Notes: generated by a model not told the origin, from the sequence alone. DNA of 48,483 bases from Mycobacterium alsense (GCF_002086635.1 NZ_MVHD01000045.1:1-48483); one strand, 5' to 3'; counted from the stretch's first letter, positions 36,101-43,612 are shown. Program-made: numbers and translations.

Positions 36101-36854
36101 CCGACTCCGGCACGTCGGTCTGGTCGCCGAACACCTGCGGCGACGCCACCGGCAGGTCGGCGTACCAGTCGTAGAACGACGTCATCGCGCCGCCGATCAG
36201 CTCGTAAAAGCGCGAGCCGGCGGTGTAGGAGACCATCGACATCGCCGGGATCGGGGAGAAGCCCGCGACCCGGTCCGGGCCGTAGGTCTTGATGGTGTGC
36301 ACGTGCGCGGCCGCGATCAGTTCGGTGGCCTCGGCCCAGGCGATCCGCACCAGCCCGCCCTTGCCGCGCGCCCGCTGGTAGCGGCGCCTGCGTTCGGGGT
36401 CGGCCTGGATGTCGGCCCACGCCAGCACGGGGTCGCCGAGCCGCGCCTTGGCCTCGCGGAACATCTCGACCAGCACGCCGCGGGCGTAGGGATAGCGCAC
36501 CCGGGTGGGCGAGTAGCTGTACCACGAGAACGACGCGCCGCGCGGGCAGCCGCGCGGCTCGTACTCGGGCCGGTCGGGGCCCACCGATGGGTAGTCGGTC
36601 TGCTGGGTCTCCCAGGTGATGATCCCGTCCTTGACGTAGATCTTCCACGAGCAGGACCCCGTGCAGTTGACCCCGTGGGTGGAGCGGACCACTTTGTCGT
36701 GGCTCCACCGGTCGCGGTAGAAGACGTCGCCCTCCCGGCCGCCCCGCCGGGTGACGGTGCGCAGGTCGTCGGAGATCTCGCCCGGGGTGAAGAATCGCCC
36801 GGTGCGCTCTAGTAACTCCTCGAGCGGTCCACCGATATGAGGTGTGACGGTCAA
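33147..36854 (-). CDS. narG: Respiratory nitrate reductase alpha subunit
   Basis: A 1235-residue molybdopterin-guanine-dinucleotide enzyme that reduces nitrate to nitrite on the cytoplasmic face (Rv1161 homologue, similar length). The FS0 cluster motif with its His ligand is at about residues 59-70 (HGVNCTGSCSW), followed by KDGIITWETQQTDYP. The catalytic Asp region is in YLMMWGSNVPITRTPDAH. No twin-Arg signal is apparent, as expected for NarG. The start is a TTG at 36854, placed 8 bases after AGGAGGG. Confidence 0.95.
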   Translation of the reverse strand: MTVTPHIGGPLEELLERTGRFFTPGEISDDLRTVTRRGGREGDVFYRDRWSHDKVVRSTHGVNCTGSCSWKIYVKDGIITWETQQTDYPSVGPDRPEYEPRGCPRGASFSWYSYSPTRVRYPYARGVLVEMFREAKARLGDPVLAWADIQADPERRRRYQRARGKGGLVRIAWAEATELIAAAHVHTIKTYGPDRVAGFSPIPAMSMVSYTAGSRFYELIGGAMTSFYDWYADLPVASPQVFGDQTDVPESGDWWDAAYLMMWGSNVPITRTPDAHWMAEARYRGTKVVTVSPDYADNTKFADEWMPCAAGTDGALAMAMGHVILSECYVQKRVPFFADFARRYTDLPFLIKLEQRGDMLVPGKHLTAADIGGAVENAALKPAVLDEATNSVVVPHGSLGFRYGEDGVGKWNLDLGDVLPALSVADAPAGDGDDSDPGPALVHLPSFDTVNGEGCTIARGVPVRRFGKHLVCTVFDLMLAQYAVARPGLPGEWPTGYDDATHQNTPAWQEPITGVSAAQAIRVAREFARSADESGGRSMIIMGGGICHWFHADAIYRAVLALLMLTGSMGRNGGGWAHYVGQEKVRPLTGFQTMAMATDWSRPPRQVPGASYWYAHTDQWRYDGYGADKLSSPVGRGRFSGKHTMDVLASAVAMGWSPFYPQFDRSSLELADAARGADRDVAEYVADQLAQRKLKLAVTDPDNPVNWPRVLTVWRANLIGSSGKGGEYFLRHLLGTDSNATAQPPEDGVRPVDVVCDGEIPEGKLDLMMSIDFRMTSTTLVSDVVLPAATWYEKADLSSTDMHPYVHAFSAATDPPWETRSDFDAFGAIARAFSAMAKRHLGTRSDVVLTALQHDTPDAMAYPDGIERDWLRNGATPVPGHTMGKLTVVERDYTAIYDKWLTLGPLVDQFGVTTKGITVHPFREVEELAARFGVLSSGVAAGRPAITTAQRMADVLLLLSGTTNGRLAVEGFRELEKRTGQRLAHLAEGSEERRITYADTQARPVPVITSPEWSGSETGGRRYAPFTINIEHLKPFHTLTGRMHFYLAHDWVEELGEHLPVFRPPLDMTRLFGQPELGPTDDGIGLTVRYLTPHSKWSFHSTYQDNLYMLSLSRGGPTMWMSPGDAAKIKVRDNDWVEAVNANGIYVCRAIVSHRMPDGVVFVYHVQERTVDTPRTETNNKRGGNHNALTRVRIKPSHLAGGYGQHAFAFNYLGPTGNQRDEVTVVRRRSQEVQY

Positions 36855-37198
36855 GGGGTGACCCTCCTAGTCGCTGGCTGGTGTCGGGCGGTCCCTGGCT
36901 CGGTCCGCACGCGCGACAGCGCACCAGCATAGGTAGCCGGCAGGGCGCCCGCCAGCCGTGCCGGGCGGCTCCTGTTGGCGCAGCTTCGCGCCGTCAACCT
37001 GGGCTTTTTCGCGGGCACGCCGCGACCCGGTGTGTCAGCCGTGACCACACCGTCGCAAACAACCGTCGGGATCGCTACCGGCATGCTGATCGAGGTTAGG
37101 GGGACTTTTTGGGTTATTACCTTTCGATTTCACGCGTGTCAGCTGCCACAGCGCTGTAAGTTCACTGAAGGAGAGCTGTGGACCGGATATGAGGTCGC
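36855..37198. other. 344-bp gap upstream of narG
   Basis: No gene is supported here. On the narG strand, TATGCT (36931-36926) is the best -10 candidate and would give a leader of about 67 bases. A GGCGC-AGCTTC-GCGCC inverted repeat lies at 36977-36992. I see no clear GlnR or DosR box. At the far end lies a hairpin that may end mutT2 transcription. Confidence 0.5.
37146..37181 (-). terminator. Hairpin downstream of mutT2
   Basis: CCACAGC (37146-37152) and GCTGTGG (37175-37181) are 7-bp inverted arms, starting 18 bases past the mutT2 stop. An ACAGCGCTGT palindrome is nested at 37148-37157, so an operator is also possible. Confidence 0.35.
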
Positions 37199-37591
37199 TC
37201 ACAGCGTTCCGGCAAGGTCCTCCAGCCAGCCGCGATCGGCCGGCACCCAGTCGACGTCGTGCAGTTCCGCGGCGGTCACCCAGCGCAGCGACTGGTGGTC
37301 GTGCGGGTGCGGCCTGCCCCGCAACAGCCGCACCCGATACGCCCGCAGCGTCGTCGTGCCGTTCAGTTCGATGTCGGCGCCGAGCCGGTCGCCGACCGCG
37401 ATGTCGCCGATCGCCAGGCCCAGCTCCTCGGTCAGCTCCCGGGCCAGCGCGTCGCGCTCGGTCTCACCGGGGGCGACCTTGCCGCCGGGGAGTTCCCAGC
37501 GCCCGGCCAGCTCCGGCGGCCGGGCGCGCTGCGCCACCAGGAGCCTGGAGCCGGAGATGACCGCGGCGGCGACGACGATCTGGGTCGGCAT
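37199..37591 (-). CDS. mutT2: Nudix hydrolase MutT2
   Basis: A 130-residue Nudix protein, homologue of Rv1160. MutT2 hydrolyses dCTP and 5-methyl-dCTP in mycobacteria, and the family also cleans oxidised nucleotides. The Nudix box is complete: GGKVAPGETERDALARELTE followed by ELGL. The ATG at 37591 has TACCGT exactly 6 bases upstream, so a leaderless transcript is likely. Only 24 bp separate it from the divergent start at 37616. Confidence 0.93.
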   Translation of the reverse strand: MPTQIVVAAAVISGSRLLVAQRARPPELAGRWELPGGKVAPGETERDALARELTEELGLAIGDIAVGDRLGADIELNGTTTLRAYRVRLLRGRPHPHDHQSLRWVTAAELHDVDWVPADRGWLEDLAGTL

Positions 37592-37597
37592 GCCAGG

Positions 37598-37609
37598 ACG
37601 GTATACGGT
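37598..37609. promoter_or_regulatory. Abutting divergent -10 elements of mutT2 and the PCD gene
   Basis: TACCGT on the minus strand (37603-37598) and TACGGT on the plus strand (37604-37609) touch each other, and each ends 6 bases before an ATG (37591 and 37616). This would be a bidirectional leaderless promoter in a 24-bp gap, with both -35 regions inside the opposite coding sequence. Confidence 0.6.
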
Positions 37610-37615
37610 CGGGAT

Positions 37616-37900
37616 ATGGCTGTATTAACGGATGAGCAAGTGGACGCCGCACTGCCCGAACTCAACGGATGGGAACATTCCGGCGGCGCCATTCGCCGCT
37701 CGGTCAAGTTTCCCAGCTTCCTCGACGGCATCGACGCGGTGCGCCGGGTGGCCGAGCACGCGGAGAGCAAGGACCATCACCCGGACATCGACATTCGCTG
37801 GCGGACGGTCACTTTCGCGCTCGTCACGCATTCCGAGGGCGGGATCACCCAAAACGACATCGACATGGCGCGCGACATCGACGGGATCGTCGGAAACTAG
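37616..37900 (+). CDS. 4a-hydroxytetrahydrobiopterin (pterin carbinolamine) dehydratase
   Basis: A 94-residue protein of the PCD/DCoH family, homologue of Rv1159A. The active-site motif is clear: ESKDHHPDIDIRWRTVTFAL, followed by THSEGGIT. These enzymes dehydrate pterin-4a-carbinolamine; in bacteria without phenylalanine hydroxylase their role is less certain. The ATG at 37616 is set by the -10 spacing. Its stop (TAG) and that of convergent pimE share the palindrome CTAG at 37897-37900. Confidence 0.92.
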   Translation: MAVLTDEQVDAALPELNGWEHSGGAIRRSVKFPSFLDGIDAVRRVAEHAESKDHHPDIDIRWRTVTFALVTHSEGGITQNDIDMARDIDGIVGN

Positions 37901-39189
37901 CCGTCCGACCCGGCCCGACGGGCCGCGTCGCCCGTGGCCGCGATCCAGATCAGCGTCGCCACCGCGGCCACGATGTAGACGAGTCCTGCCCACGCCAGGT
38001 ACCACGGCCGGCCGACCTGCCAGATGGTCGGCTGGGCGAAGCTCAGCAGCCAGGGCACGCCGACAAGGGTGAGCGCCAGCCAGCCCCAGCCCACGACCCT
38101 CGCGCCCGGCCGCTCGCGCGGCGGCCCGTGGATGGCCCAGATCATCAGCGGCACCAGCCACACCCAGTGGTGGCTCCACGAGATCGGCGACAGCAGCAGC
38201 CCGAACAGCTCGACCACCAGCAGCCTGCCCAGCCGGTCGGAGGGCTCCAGCGCCCGCCAGGCCAGGAAGGCCAGCACCGCAGTGACCGCGATCGCGGCCA
38301 GCACCAGCGGGCCGAAGCCCGCGTCGTGGCCGAGGATCCGGGAGATGCCGCCCCGCCAGGATTGGTTGAACGACGTGCCGATCGGCCCGACCCGGCGCGC
38401 GTCACCCAGCAGCTCGGTGAAGTAGTAGCGCGCCTGGTCGCCCACGATCAGGGCCGACACGGCGACGGTGGCGGCGAAGACGGCGGCCGAAAACGCCGCC
38501 GCGGCCCAGCGCCGAGCGCCGACCAGGTAGACGCCGGCGATGGCCGGGGTCAGCTTGATGCCGGCCGCGACGCCGACCAGCAGCCCCGCCAACCACCACC
38601 GGGTGGTGTAGACGCCCCACAGCACCGCCACCATGAGCAGGACGTTGACCTGCCCGTAGTCGAACGTGCTGCGCAGCGGCTCGATCCAGATGGTGACCGC
38701 CGTCCACGCCATCGCCGCGCGCCGACCGGCGCCGGCGGGGACGCCGATCAGGCGCTGGCCGATCCGGATCGCGCCGTACAACGCGGCCATGGTCGCCAGC
38801 TGCCAACCGAAGGCGACCAGCCCGAACGGCAGTAGGTGCAGCGGGTAGAAGACGACGGCCGCGAACGGCGGATAGGTGAACGGCAGCGGGAAGTCCGGCG
38901 TCTGGTCGGCGTAGGCGTAGCTGTACAGGGTGCCGGGATGGTCGAGGGCCGCGGCGCCGCCGAGGTAGACGTGCAGGTCGACGAAGTTGGCGCCGTTGGG
39001 CGCCAGGTAGGTCCAGGCGAGCCGGGCGGCGACGCTGACCAGCAACAGCACCGGCGCGGCCGCCTGCAGCGGGCCCGCCAGCCGCCGCGTCAGGTGTGCC
39101 GCCGGGGCGGCCGTCGTGTCGGTGGTGGTGTCTATCCGCCCGACTTTAGCGATCGCGCCGCGCGCGGTGGGGCGTCCGGTCACCGCCCT
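37897..39189 (-). CDS. pimE: Mannosyltransferase PimE
   Basis: A polyprenol-phosphate-mannose-dependent mannosyltransferase (GT87) that adds the alpha-1,2-mannose converting Ac1PIM4 to Ac1PIM5 on the outer face of the plasma membrane. About 10-11 membrane helices are present. The catalytic Asp sits in the first periplasmic loop (NGANFVDLHVYLGG), and FDYGQVNVLLMV plus ISWSHHWVWLVPL are typical of the family. The GTG at 39189 gives 430 residues, close to Rv1159 (431); GTG 39183 is an alternative. It shares a 107-bp divergent gap with the Rv1158c-like gene. Confidence 0.92.
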   Translation of the reverse strand, partial: RAVTGRPTARGAIAKVGRIDTTTDTTAAPAAHLTRRLAGPLQAAAPVLLLVSVAARLAWTYLAPNGANFVDLHVYLGGAAALDHPGTLYSYAYADQTPDFPLPFTYPPFAAVVFYPLHLLPFGLVAFGWQLATMAALYGAIRIGQRLIGVPAGAGRRAAMAWTAVTIWIEPLRSTFDYGQVNVLLMVAVLWGVYTTRWWLAGLLVGVAAGIKLTPAIAGVYLVGARRWAAAAFSAAVFAATVAVSALIVGDQARYYFTELLGDARRVGPIGTSFNQSWRGGISRILGHDAGFGPLVLAAIAVTAVLAFLAWRALEPSDRLGRLLVVELFGLLLSPISWSHHWVWLVPLMIWAIHGPPRERPGARVVGWGWLALTLVGVPWLLSFAQPTIWQVGRPWYLAWAGLVYIVAAVATLIWIAATGDAARRAGSDG

Positions 39190-39296
39190 CACTCGTATCG
39201 GTAACGATCGAATAAATGCCACACGTGTCACTTGAGTCACACCAGCATCAAAGTAGCTTCGGCGGCGGGACCAGTCATCGACAACCAGGGAGAGTC

Positions 39297-39896
39297 ATGC
39301 CAACCATCTGGACTTACTTGCGCGCAACCGCCGTCCTCGTCGGTTCGTCCGCAGCCTTACTGACGGGCGGTATCGCCCACGCGGACCCGGCGCCGGCGCC
39401 GGCGCCCTTGCCCAACATCCCGCAGCAGCTGATCAGCTCGGCGGCCAACGCGCCGCAAATCCTGCAGAACCTCGCCACCGCGCTCGGGGCCACCCCGCCG
39501 GCGGCGCCGGCCTCGCCCGGCGTCACCTTCCCGGGGCTGCCGGCGGCGGCCTCACCGGTGTCGTCCCCGTCGCCGATCTCGGCGATTCCGGGGCTCACCT
39601 CGCCCGCCGTGCCCGCGGCCCCGGCCGCTCCGACGATTCCGGGGCTGCCGGCCATTCCCGGGTTGTCGGCGCCGGCGGCCCCCGCGGCCCCGGCGGCTCC
39701 CCAGCTCCCGCAGGCGAGGGTGAACATGCCGGCGCTGCCGTCCGGGATGCCCGTCAACGTGCCCGCGCAAATGACGCTTCCGCAGGACCTCTCGTCGTTG
39801 GCCACGGGTCAGGCCCCGGCCGCACCGGCCGCCCCGGCGCCGGCCGCACCGGCGCTTCCCAACCCGATGTCCCCGCTGCTTGCGGCCATCCCCTGA
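39297..39896 (+). CDS. Secreted Ala/Pro-rich protein (Rv1158c-like)
   Basis: A 199-residue protein with a Sec signal peptide (about residues 1-30, cleavage after GIAHA before DPAPAPAP). The mature part is low complexity, rich in Ala and Pro, with repeated IPGLP/IPGLT motifs. It matches Rv1158c by position and composition; function unknown. GGGAGAG a few bases before ATG 39297 sets the start. It is followed after 46 bp by a second Ala/Pro-rich secreted protein, and the two are probably co-transcribed. Confidence 0.85.
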   Translation: MPTIWTYLRATAVLVGSSAALLTGGIAHADPAPAPAPLPNIPQQLISSAANAPQILQNLATALGATPPAAPASPGVTFPGLPAAASPVSSPSPISAIPGLTSPAVPAAPAAPTIPGLPAIPGLSAPAAPAAPAAPQLPQARVNMPALPSGMPVNVPAQMTLPQDLSSLATGQAPAAPAAPAPAAPALPNPMSPLLAAIP

Positions 39897-39942
39897 GCGG
39901 CCCCTTAGACAGCTAACCCACTACCCAGGACCGGAGGACACC

Positions 39943-41016
39943 GTGGGAAACACTTGGAACCTGTCTAAAGGTGTGGCCGCTGTCGTCACCGCGTCGGCTG
40001 CCGCGTTCGGGTTCTGCCCGAGCGCGGCGGCCGACCCGGCGGCACCGCAGCCGGCGCCGCAACCCGCCGCCGCCCAGCAGCTACCGGGCCTGCCGGCCCT
40101 GTCGCAGCTGAGCCCGATCATCCAGCAGGCGGCCAGCAATCCCGGGCAGGCGACACAGCTGCTCATGGCCGCCGCCCAGGCCTTCGCCCACAACCCGGCG
40201 GCGCCGGGCGAATCCAGGAACGTCGCGGCGTCGGTGAACCAGTTCGTGCAGGAGCCCGGCGCGCCGGTGCCCGGCGCACCGGTGCCGGCGGCCGACACCG
40301 CCCCGGCGCAGCACGTGCCGCCGGCGGGCATCGAACCGGGGCTGCAGTCGCACCTGCCGCCGGGAATCGATCCGACTCACGCCGTGGGTCCCGGGCCCGC
40401 GACGGCACCGCCCGCCGCTCCCGCGCCGGCTCCGGCGGCGGCACCCGCCGCGGCCGCTCCGGCCCCGGCCGCCGCCCCGGCGCCGGCCCCCGCACCCGAC
40501 GCCGCTCCCGGCCCGGCGCCGGCACCCGACGCCGCTCCCGCCCCGGCACCGGCTCCGGCCCCCGCACCCGACGCCGCTCCCGCCGCGGCGCCCGGCCTGG
40601 GGCCCGACGCCCCGCCCACGCAGGACTTCATGTACCCGTCCATCGGCACCAATTGCCTTGCGGACGGCAGTAGTTCGATCGCCACCGCGCTGTCGGTCGC
40701 GGGGCCGGCCAAGATCCCGACGCCCGGCCCCGGGCCCGGCCAGACCGCCTACGTGTTCACCGCGGTCGGCACGCCGGGACCCGCCGAGGTGCAGAAGCTG
40801 CCGCTGAACGTCACCTGGGTCAACCTGACCACGGGCAAGTCGGGCACGGCCACGCTCAAGCCGCGCACCGACATCAACGGCGACGGGCCGACGACGCTGA
40901 CGGCGATCGTCGACACCGGCTCGGGCAGCATCATGTCGACGATCTTCGGGCAGGTCACCACCAAGGAAAAGCAGTGCCAGTTCATGCCCACCATCGGCTC
41001 GACGGTGGTGCCCTAG
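39943..41016 (+). CDS. Secreted Ala/Pro-rich protein (Rv1157c-like)
   Basis: A 357-residue protein: signal peptide (1 to about 31, ending SAAADPAAP), a helical region (LSQLSPIIQQAASNPGQATQ), a Pro/Ala low-complexity stretch at about 145-225, then a folded-looking C-terminal domain of about 130 residues with two Cys (IGTNCLADGSSSIATALSVA and KEKQCQFMPTIG). It matches Rv1157c by position and layout. The GTG at 39943 has GGAGGA 5 bases upstream. The low-complexity stretch separates the surface-targeting region from the domain, suggesting a cell-wall-spanning linker; function unknown. Confidence 0.85.
   Translation: MGNTWNLSKGVAAVVTASAAAFGFCPSAAADPAAPQPAPQPAAAQQLPGLPALSQLSPIIQQAASNPGQATQLLMAAAQAFAHNPAAPGESRNVAASVNQFVQEPGAPVPGAPVPAADTAPAQHVPPAGIEPGLQSHLPPGIDPTHAVGPGPATAPPAAPAPAPAAAPAAAAPAPAAAPAPAPAPDAAPGPAPAPDAAPAPAPAPAPAPDAAPAAAPGLGPDAPPTQDFMYPSIGTNCLADGSSSIATALSVAGPAKIPTPGPGPGQTAYVFTAVGTPGPAEVQKLPLNVTWVNLTTGKSGTATLKPRTDINGDGPTTLTAIVDTGSGSIMSTIFGQVTTKEKQCQFMPTIGSTVVP
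40492..40581 (+). repeat. Three 18-bp repeats in the Pro/Ala linker
   Basis: GCACCCGACGCCGCTCCC occurs exactly at 40492-40509, 40522-40539 and 40564-40581, encoding APDAAP. The surrounding sequence is imperfect GCC/CCG-type repeat, so length variation between strains is likely. Confidence 0.8.
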
Positions 41017-41043
41017 CCGGGTGCCGCCGCCGGGCGGGTGTCG

Positions 41044-41190
41044 CTAGTACGCCATGAACAGGATGGCGTCGCGGTCGTACTCGAGGCCCGGATGGTCCTT
41101 GGCCAGGTGAGCCTGGGTCAGCTCGACCAGCTCGTCCTCATCCTTGCCGACGATGGCTTCGCCGCACGGACACGTCAGGTGTGTCTTCAC
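41044..41190 (-). CDS. DUF1059-like small protein
   Basis: A 48-residue protein beginning VKTHLTCPCGEAIVGKDEDE and ending AKDHPGLEYDRDAILFMAY. The CPCG motif near the N-terminus and the HLAKDHPG helix resemble DUF1059 proteins, possibly zinc-binding. Its GTG overlaps the stop of the HhH glycosylase gene (GTGA), so it is the second gene of that unit and is translationally coupled. Confidence 0.75.
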   Translation of the reverse strand: MKTHLTCPCGEAIVGKDEDELVELTQAHLAKDHPGLEYDRDAILFMAY

Positions 41191-41771
41191 GTTGCCGCCT
41201 TTCCCTTCGCTGCCTTCATCTGCTTCTTGTACGACCGCACCTGGCCGAGCGAACGGTCGTCGACGATGTCCGCAACGGACAGGTGCGTGCCGGCCTTGCC
41301 GAACTCTCCGGCCGCCTCCCGCCAGCCCTTCGGTGTCACGCCGTACTGCTTGCCGAGCAACGCCAGAAAGATCTTCGCCTTCTGCTCGCCGAAGCCGGGC
41401 AGCCCCTTGAGCCGCCGCAGCAGCTCCTTCCCGTCGGGCTCACCCGCCGTCCACAACCCCGCGGCCCTACCGTCGTAGCGGTCGGTGATGATCTGCGCCA
41501 GGGCCTGGATGCGCTTGGCCATCGATCCTGGGAAGCGATGCACCGCGGGCCTTTCCGAGCACAGCGCGGCGAACTTGTCGGGGTCGTAGCCGGCGATCTC
41601 GCCGGCGTCCAGAGAACCCATGCGGTCCGCGATCTTCTTCGGCCCCGCGAAGGCGGTCTCGAACGGCACCTGTTGGTCCAGCAGCATCCCGATCAGCAGG
41701 GCGAAGGGATCGTCGTCCAGCAGTGCGTCGGCGGCCGGATCCTGGGCGAGCTGCAGTCTGGGCACCCGCAC
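41187..41771 (-). CDS. HhH-GPD-type DNA glycosylase-like protein (Rv1156-like)
   Basis: A 194-residue protein of the HhH-GPD base-excision-repair family (TIGR03252 type), homologous to Rv1156. The helix-hairpin-helix is at about 130-150 (LKGLPGFGEQKAKIFLALLG), and PFALLIGMLLDQQVPFETAF is the conserved N-terminal helix. It lacks the four-Cys iron-sulfur motif of EndoIII. Substrate is unknown. GTG 41771 is annotated, but TATGCT (41777-41772) sits 6 bases before the next GTG at 41765, which may be the real leaderless start. Confidence 0.85.
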   Translation of the reverse strand: MRVPRLQLAQDPAADALLDDDPFALLIGMLLDQQVPFETAFAGPKKIADRMGSLDAGEIAGYDPDKFAALCSERPAVHRFPGSMAKRIQALAQIITDRYDGRAAGLWTAGEPDGKELLRRLKGLPGFGEQKAKIFLALLGKQYGVTPKGWREAAGEFGKAGTHLSVADIVDDRSLGQVRSYKKQMKAAKGKAAT

Positions 41772-41793
41772 AGCATAACCACCGGGTTAATGT
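41772..41793. promoter_or_regulatory. Divergent leaderless promoters, HhH gene and SnoaL-like gene
   Basis: TATGCT on the minus strand (41777-41772) lies 6 bases from GTG 41765. TAATGT on the plus strand (41788-41793) lies 6 bases from GTG 41800. The two -10 boxes are 10 bp apart. Confidence 0.55.
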
Positions 41794-41799
41794 GGCCGG

Positions 41800-42330
41800 G
41801 TGGTGGACGAAGCCAAGGTGTCACTGATGCTGGCCCGCGACGAACTGCATCAGCTCGTCGCCGCCTATTGCCGCGCCGTCGACCGCGCTGACTACGGGGC
41901 GCTCCGGGACCTGTACCACCCCGACGCGACCGACTCGCACGGCTCGTTCTCGGCGGGCGGCGTGGAGAATTTCATCGCGCAACTGCAGGCCGCGGAACCG
42001 TATGTGCGTGTCTCGCAACACAACATCACCACAACGAACTTCGCGATCGACGGCGACACCGCCCGGGGCGAGATCTACTGCCTGGTTTTTCACACCTTCG
42101 CGGGCCCCGAACACGACGTGGACGTCATCATCGGCGGCCGGTACCTGGACGCCTACACCAAACACGACGGCCGCTGGAAGTTCAGTCGGCGCACCATCGT
42201 GGCGGACTGGGCATACCAGAACGACCCGTCCCGGGTGAACTTCGAGCACCCCAGCACCCGGGGCAGCCTGCGCGGCAAGCCCGGCCAGGCCGACCCTTCG
42301 ATCGACCTGTTCGCGCCGGACCGGGGCTGA
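41800..42330 (+). CDS. SnoaL/NTF2-like protein
   Basis: A 176-residue protein of the SnoaL_4/NTF2-like cone-fold superfamily. Typical segments are ELHQLVAAYCRAVDRADYGA, LRDLYHPDATDSHGSF and GGRYLDAYTKHDGRWKFSRR. Members include dehydratases and ring-hydroxylating-dioxygenase small-subunit relatives involved in steroid or aromatic turnover; the substrate here is unknown. The GTG at 41800 is set by the -10 spacing, with a second GTG at 41803. Confidence 0.85.
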   Translation: MVDEAKVSLMLARDELHQLVAAYCRAVDRADYGALRDLYHPDATDSHGSFSAGGVENFIAQLQAAEPYVRVSQHNITTTNFAIDGDTARGEIYCLVFHTFAGPEHDVDVIIGGRYLDAYTKHDGRWKFSRRTIVADWAYQNDPSRVNFEHPSTRGSLRGKPGQADPSIDLFAPDRG

Positions 42331-42382
42331 TCACCGATCGGTCGGAATCGGCTGCGCTGCAACGGTTTCGAAATTGCTCGCC

Positions 42383-42559
42383 TTAGCCGCTCTTGCGGCG
42401 GAATTCGCGGCGACTCTCCACCGGGCCGTGCGCGCGCCCGTGCTTGTCGCCGGCGTCCTTGTGGTCGGACGCGCCCGCAGACTTGGCCCTCTTGCGATCG
42501 AGGGCTTCGCGGAACTTGCGCTTCGTCGCGTCCCCGTCTTGGGATTTCGATCCGGCCAT
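42383..42559 (-). CDS. DUF5302-like small basic protein
   Basis: A 58-residue, highly charged protein: MAGSKSQDGDATKRKFREAL at the start and ESRREFRRKSG at the end. The KRKFREALDRK helix followed by an Ala/Gly/Asp/Lys-rich region and a terminal RR-x-FRRKSG resembles actinobacterial DUF5302 proteins. It is probably a disordered nucleic-acid- or ribosome-associated peptide; that is inference. It converges on the SnoaL-like gene and lies downstream of the Rv1155-like gene. Confidence 0.72.
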   Translation of the reverse strand: MAGSKSQDGDATKRKFREALDRKRAKSAGASDHKDAGDKHGRAHGPVESRREFRRKSG

Positions 42560-42602
42560 GACAGCAGCCTAGCCTGCGTGGCCGCGCGTGGCTTGCGGTT
42601 TT

Positions 42603-43046
42603 TCAGCGCTTGCCCGGCGGCATGCCGTAGACGTGTGAGATCCGCAGCGTCATCAGCACCCGCCGGTCGGTGACCATCGCCTGGCGGTACTCGTCCCAGT
42701 CGGGGTGCTCACCGGCGATGTTGCGGTACAAGGCGATCAGCCCCTCGACGGTGTCGTCGTCGGGCGCGGCCGCCGGGGGCGTCAGCTCGGCGGTGCCCTC
42801 GGCGACGGCGTACGACCACCCGTCGTCGGCGTCCACCAGGATCGACGCCCGCGGGTCCCGGCGCAGGTTGCGGGTCTTGGCCCGCGGCTCGGTGATCGAT
42901 ACCCGCACCACCAGCTCGCGCGGGTCGAAGTGGTAGCTCACGTTCGACAGTTGGGGACGCCCGTCGCGCTTGATGGTCGCCAGCACCCCCATGGAGTTCC
43001 CGCTGATCACGGCCAACAGCTTGTCGTCGAAGACCTGGCGTCCCAT
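42603..43046 (-). CDS. F420-dependent PPOX-class enzyme (Rv1155-like)
   Basis: A 147-residue split-beta-barrel flavin/deazaflavin oxidoreductase, the same length as Rv1155, which binds F420 and resembles pyridoxamine-phosphate oxidase without that activity. Recognisable pieces are GNSMGVLATIKRDGRPQLSN, KTRNLRRDPRASILVDADDG (phosphate binding) and SHVYGMPPGK. TAGGCT (43058-43053) ends 6 bases before the ATG at 43046, so a leaderless transcript is likely. Cofactor supply would come from fbiC in the same window. Confidence 0.93.
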   Translation of the reverse strand: MGRQVFDDKLLAVISGNSMGVLATIKRDGRPQLSNVSYHFDPRELVVRVSITEPRAKTRNLRRDPRASILVDADDGWSYAVAEGTAELTPPAAAPDDDTVEGLIALYRNIAGEHPDWDEYRQAMVTDRRVLMTLRISHVYGMPPGKR

Positions 43047-43078
43047 GCCGAAAGCCTACGTCGTGGTGGAATCGGACC

Positions 43079-43612
43079 ATGACCGGATACGCAGCGTTCC
43101 TGCGCGGCGTCAACGTCGGCGGCGTCAACCTGAAGATGGCCGAGGTGGCGGCCGCGTTGACCGGCGCCGGGTTCGCCAGTGTGCGCACGATCTTGGCCAG
43201 CGGCAACGTGCTGCTGGAGTCGTCGGCGGGGGCGGCTGGGGCTGCTGAGGTGCGCCGGAGGGCCGAGGCCGCGCTGCGCGAGCGGTTCGGCTACGACGCG
43301 TGGGTGCTGGTCTACGACCTTGAAACCGTGCGCGCCGTCGTCGACGCCTACCCCTTCGAGCGCGAGGTCGAGGGGTATCAGTCGTACGTCACCTTCGTCG
43401 CCGACCCGGGCGTGCTCGACGAGCTCGCCGGGCTCAAGGGCGGCGCCGACGAGAAGATCCGCCGCGGCCCCGATCCACTAGGCGTCGTCTATTGGCAGGT
43501 CCGCAAGGGCGCCACGCTGGACAGCACGATCGGCAAGACGATGGGCAAGCCGCGCTACAAGTCCTCGACGACGACCCGCAACCTACGCACGTTGGACAAA
43601 GTGCTGCGGTGA
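43079..43612 (+). CDS. DUF1697 protein
   Basis: A 177-residue protein of the DUF1697 family, which begins with the diagnostic YAAFLRGVNVGGVNLKMAEV and SVRTILASGNVLLES. The C-terminal part carries IGKTMGKPRYKSSTTTRNLR, also typical. It is cytoplasmic; no function has been established for the family. ATG 43079 is 32 bp from the divergent Rv1155-like start, with a weak TGGAAT hexamer 6 bases before it. It converges with the GntR gene. Confidence 0.9.
   Translation: MTGYAAFLRGVNVGGVNLKMAEVAAALTGAGFASVRTILASGNVLLESSAGAAGAAEVRRRAEAALRERFGYDAWVLVYDLETVRAVVDAYPFEREVEGYQSYVTFVADPGVLDELAGLKGGADEKIRRGPDPLGVVYWQVRKGATLDSTIGKTMGKPRYKSSTTTRNLRTLDKVLR

Noticed and set aside
33454..36930. Long open frames overlapping narG on both strands
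   Set aside because: They are shadows of narG codon bias and lack any recognisable motif, whereas the narG frame has continuous family similarity.
36851..37084. 77-residue minus-strand ORF upstream of narG
   Set aside because: It overlaps the narG ribosome site and the likely promoter, is Arg/Ala/Pro-rich, and has no good start signal.
37081..37130. Possible GlnR box in the narG upstream region
   Set aside because: The AT-rich stretch GAAAGGTAATAACC only loosely resembles GlnR half-sites and lacks proper spacing.
42333..42342. ACCGATCGGT palindrome after the SnoaL-like gene
   Set aside because: A single 10-bp palindrome in a convergent gap with no U run and no regulator context is not enough to call a site.
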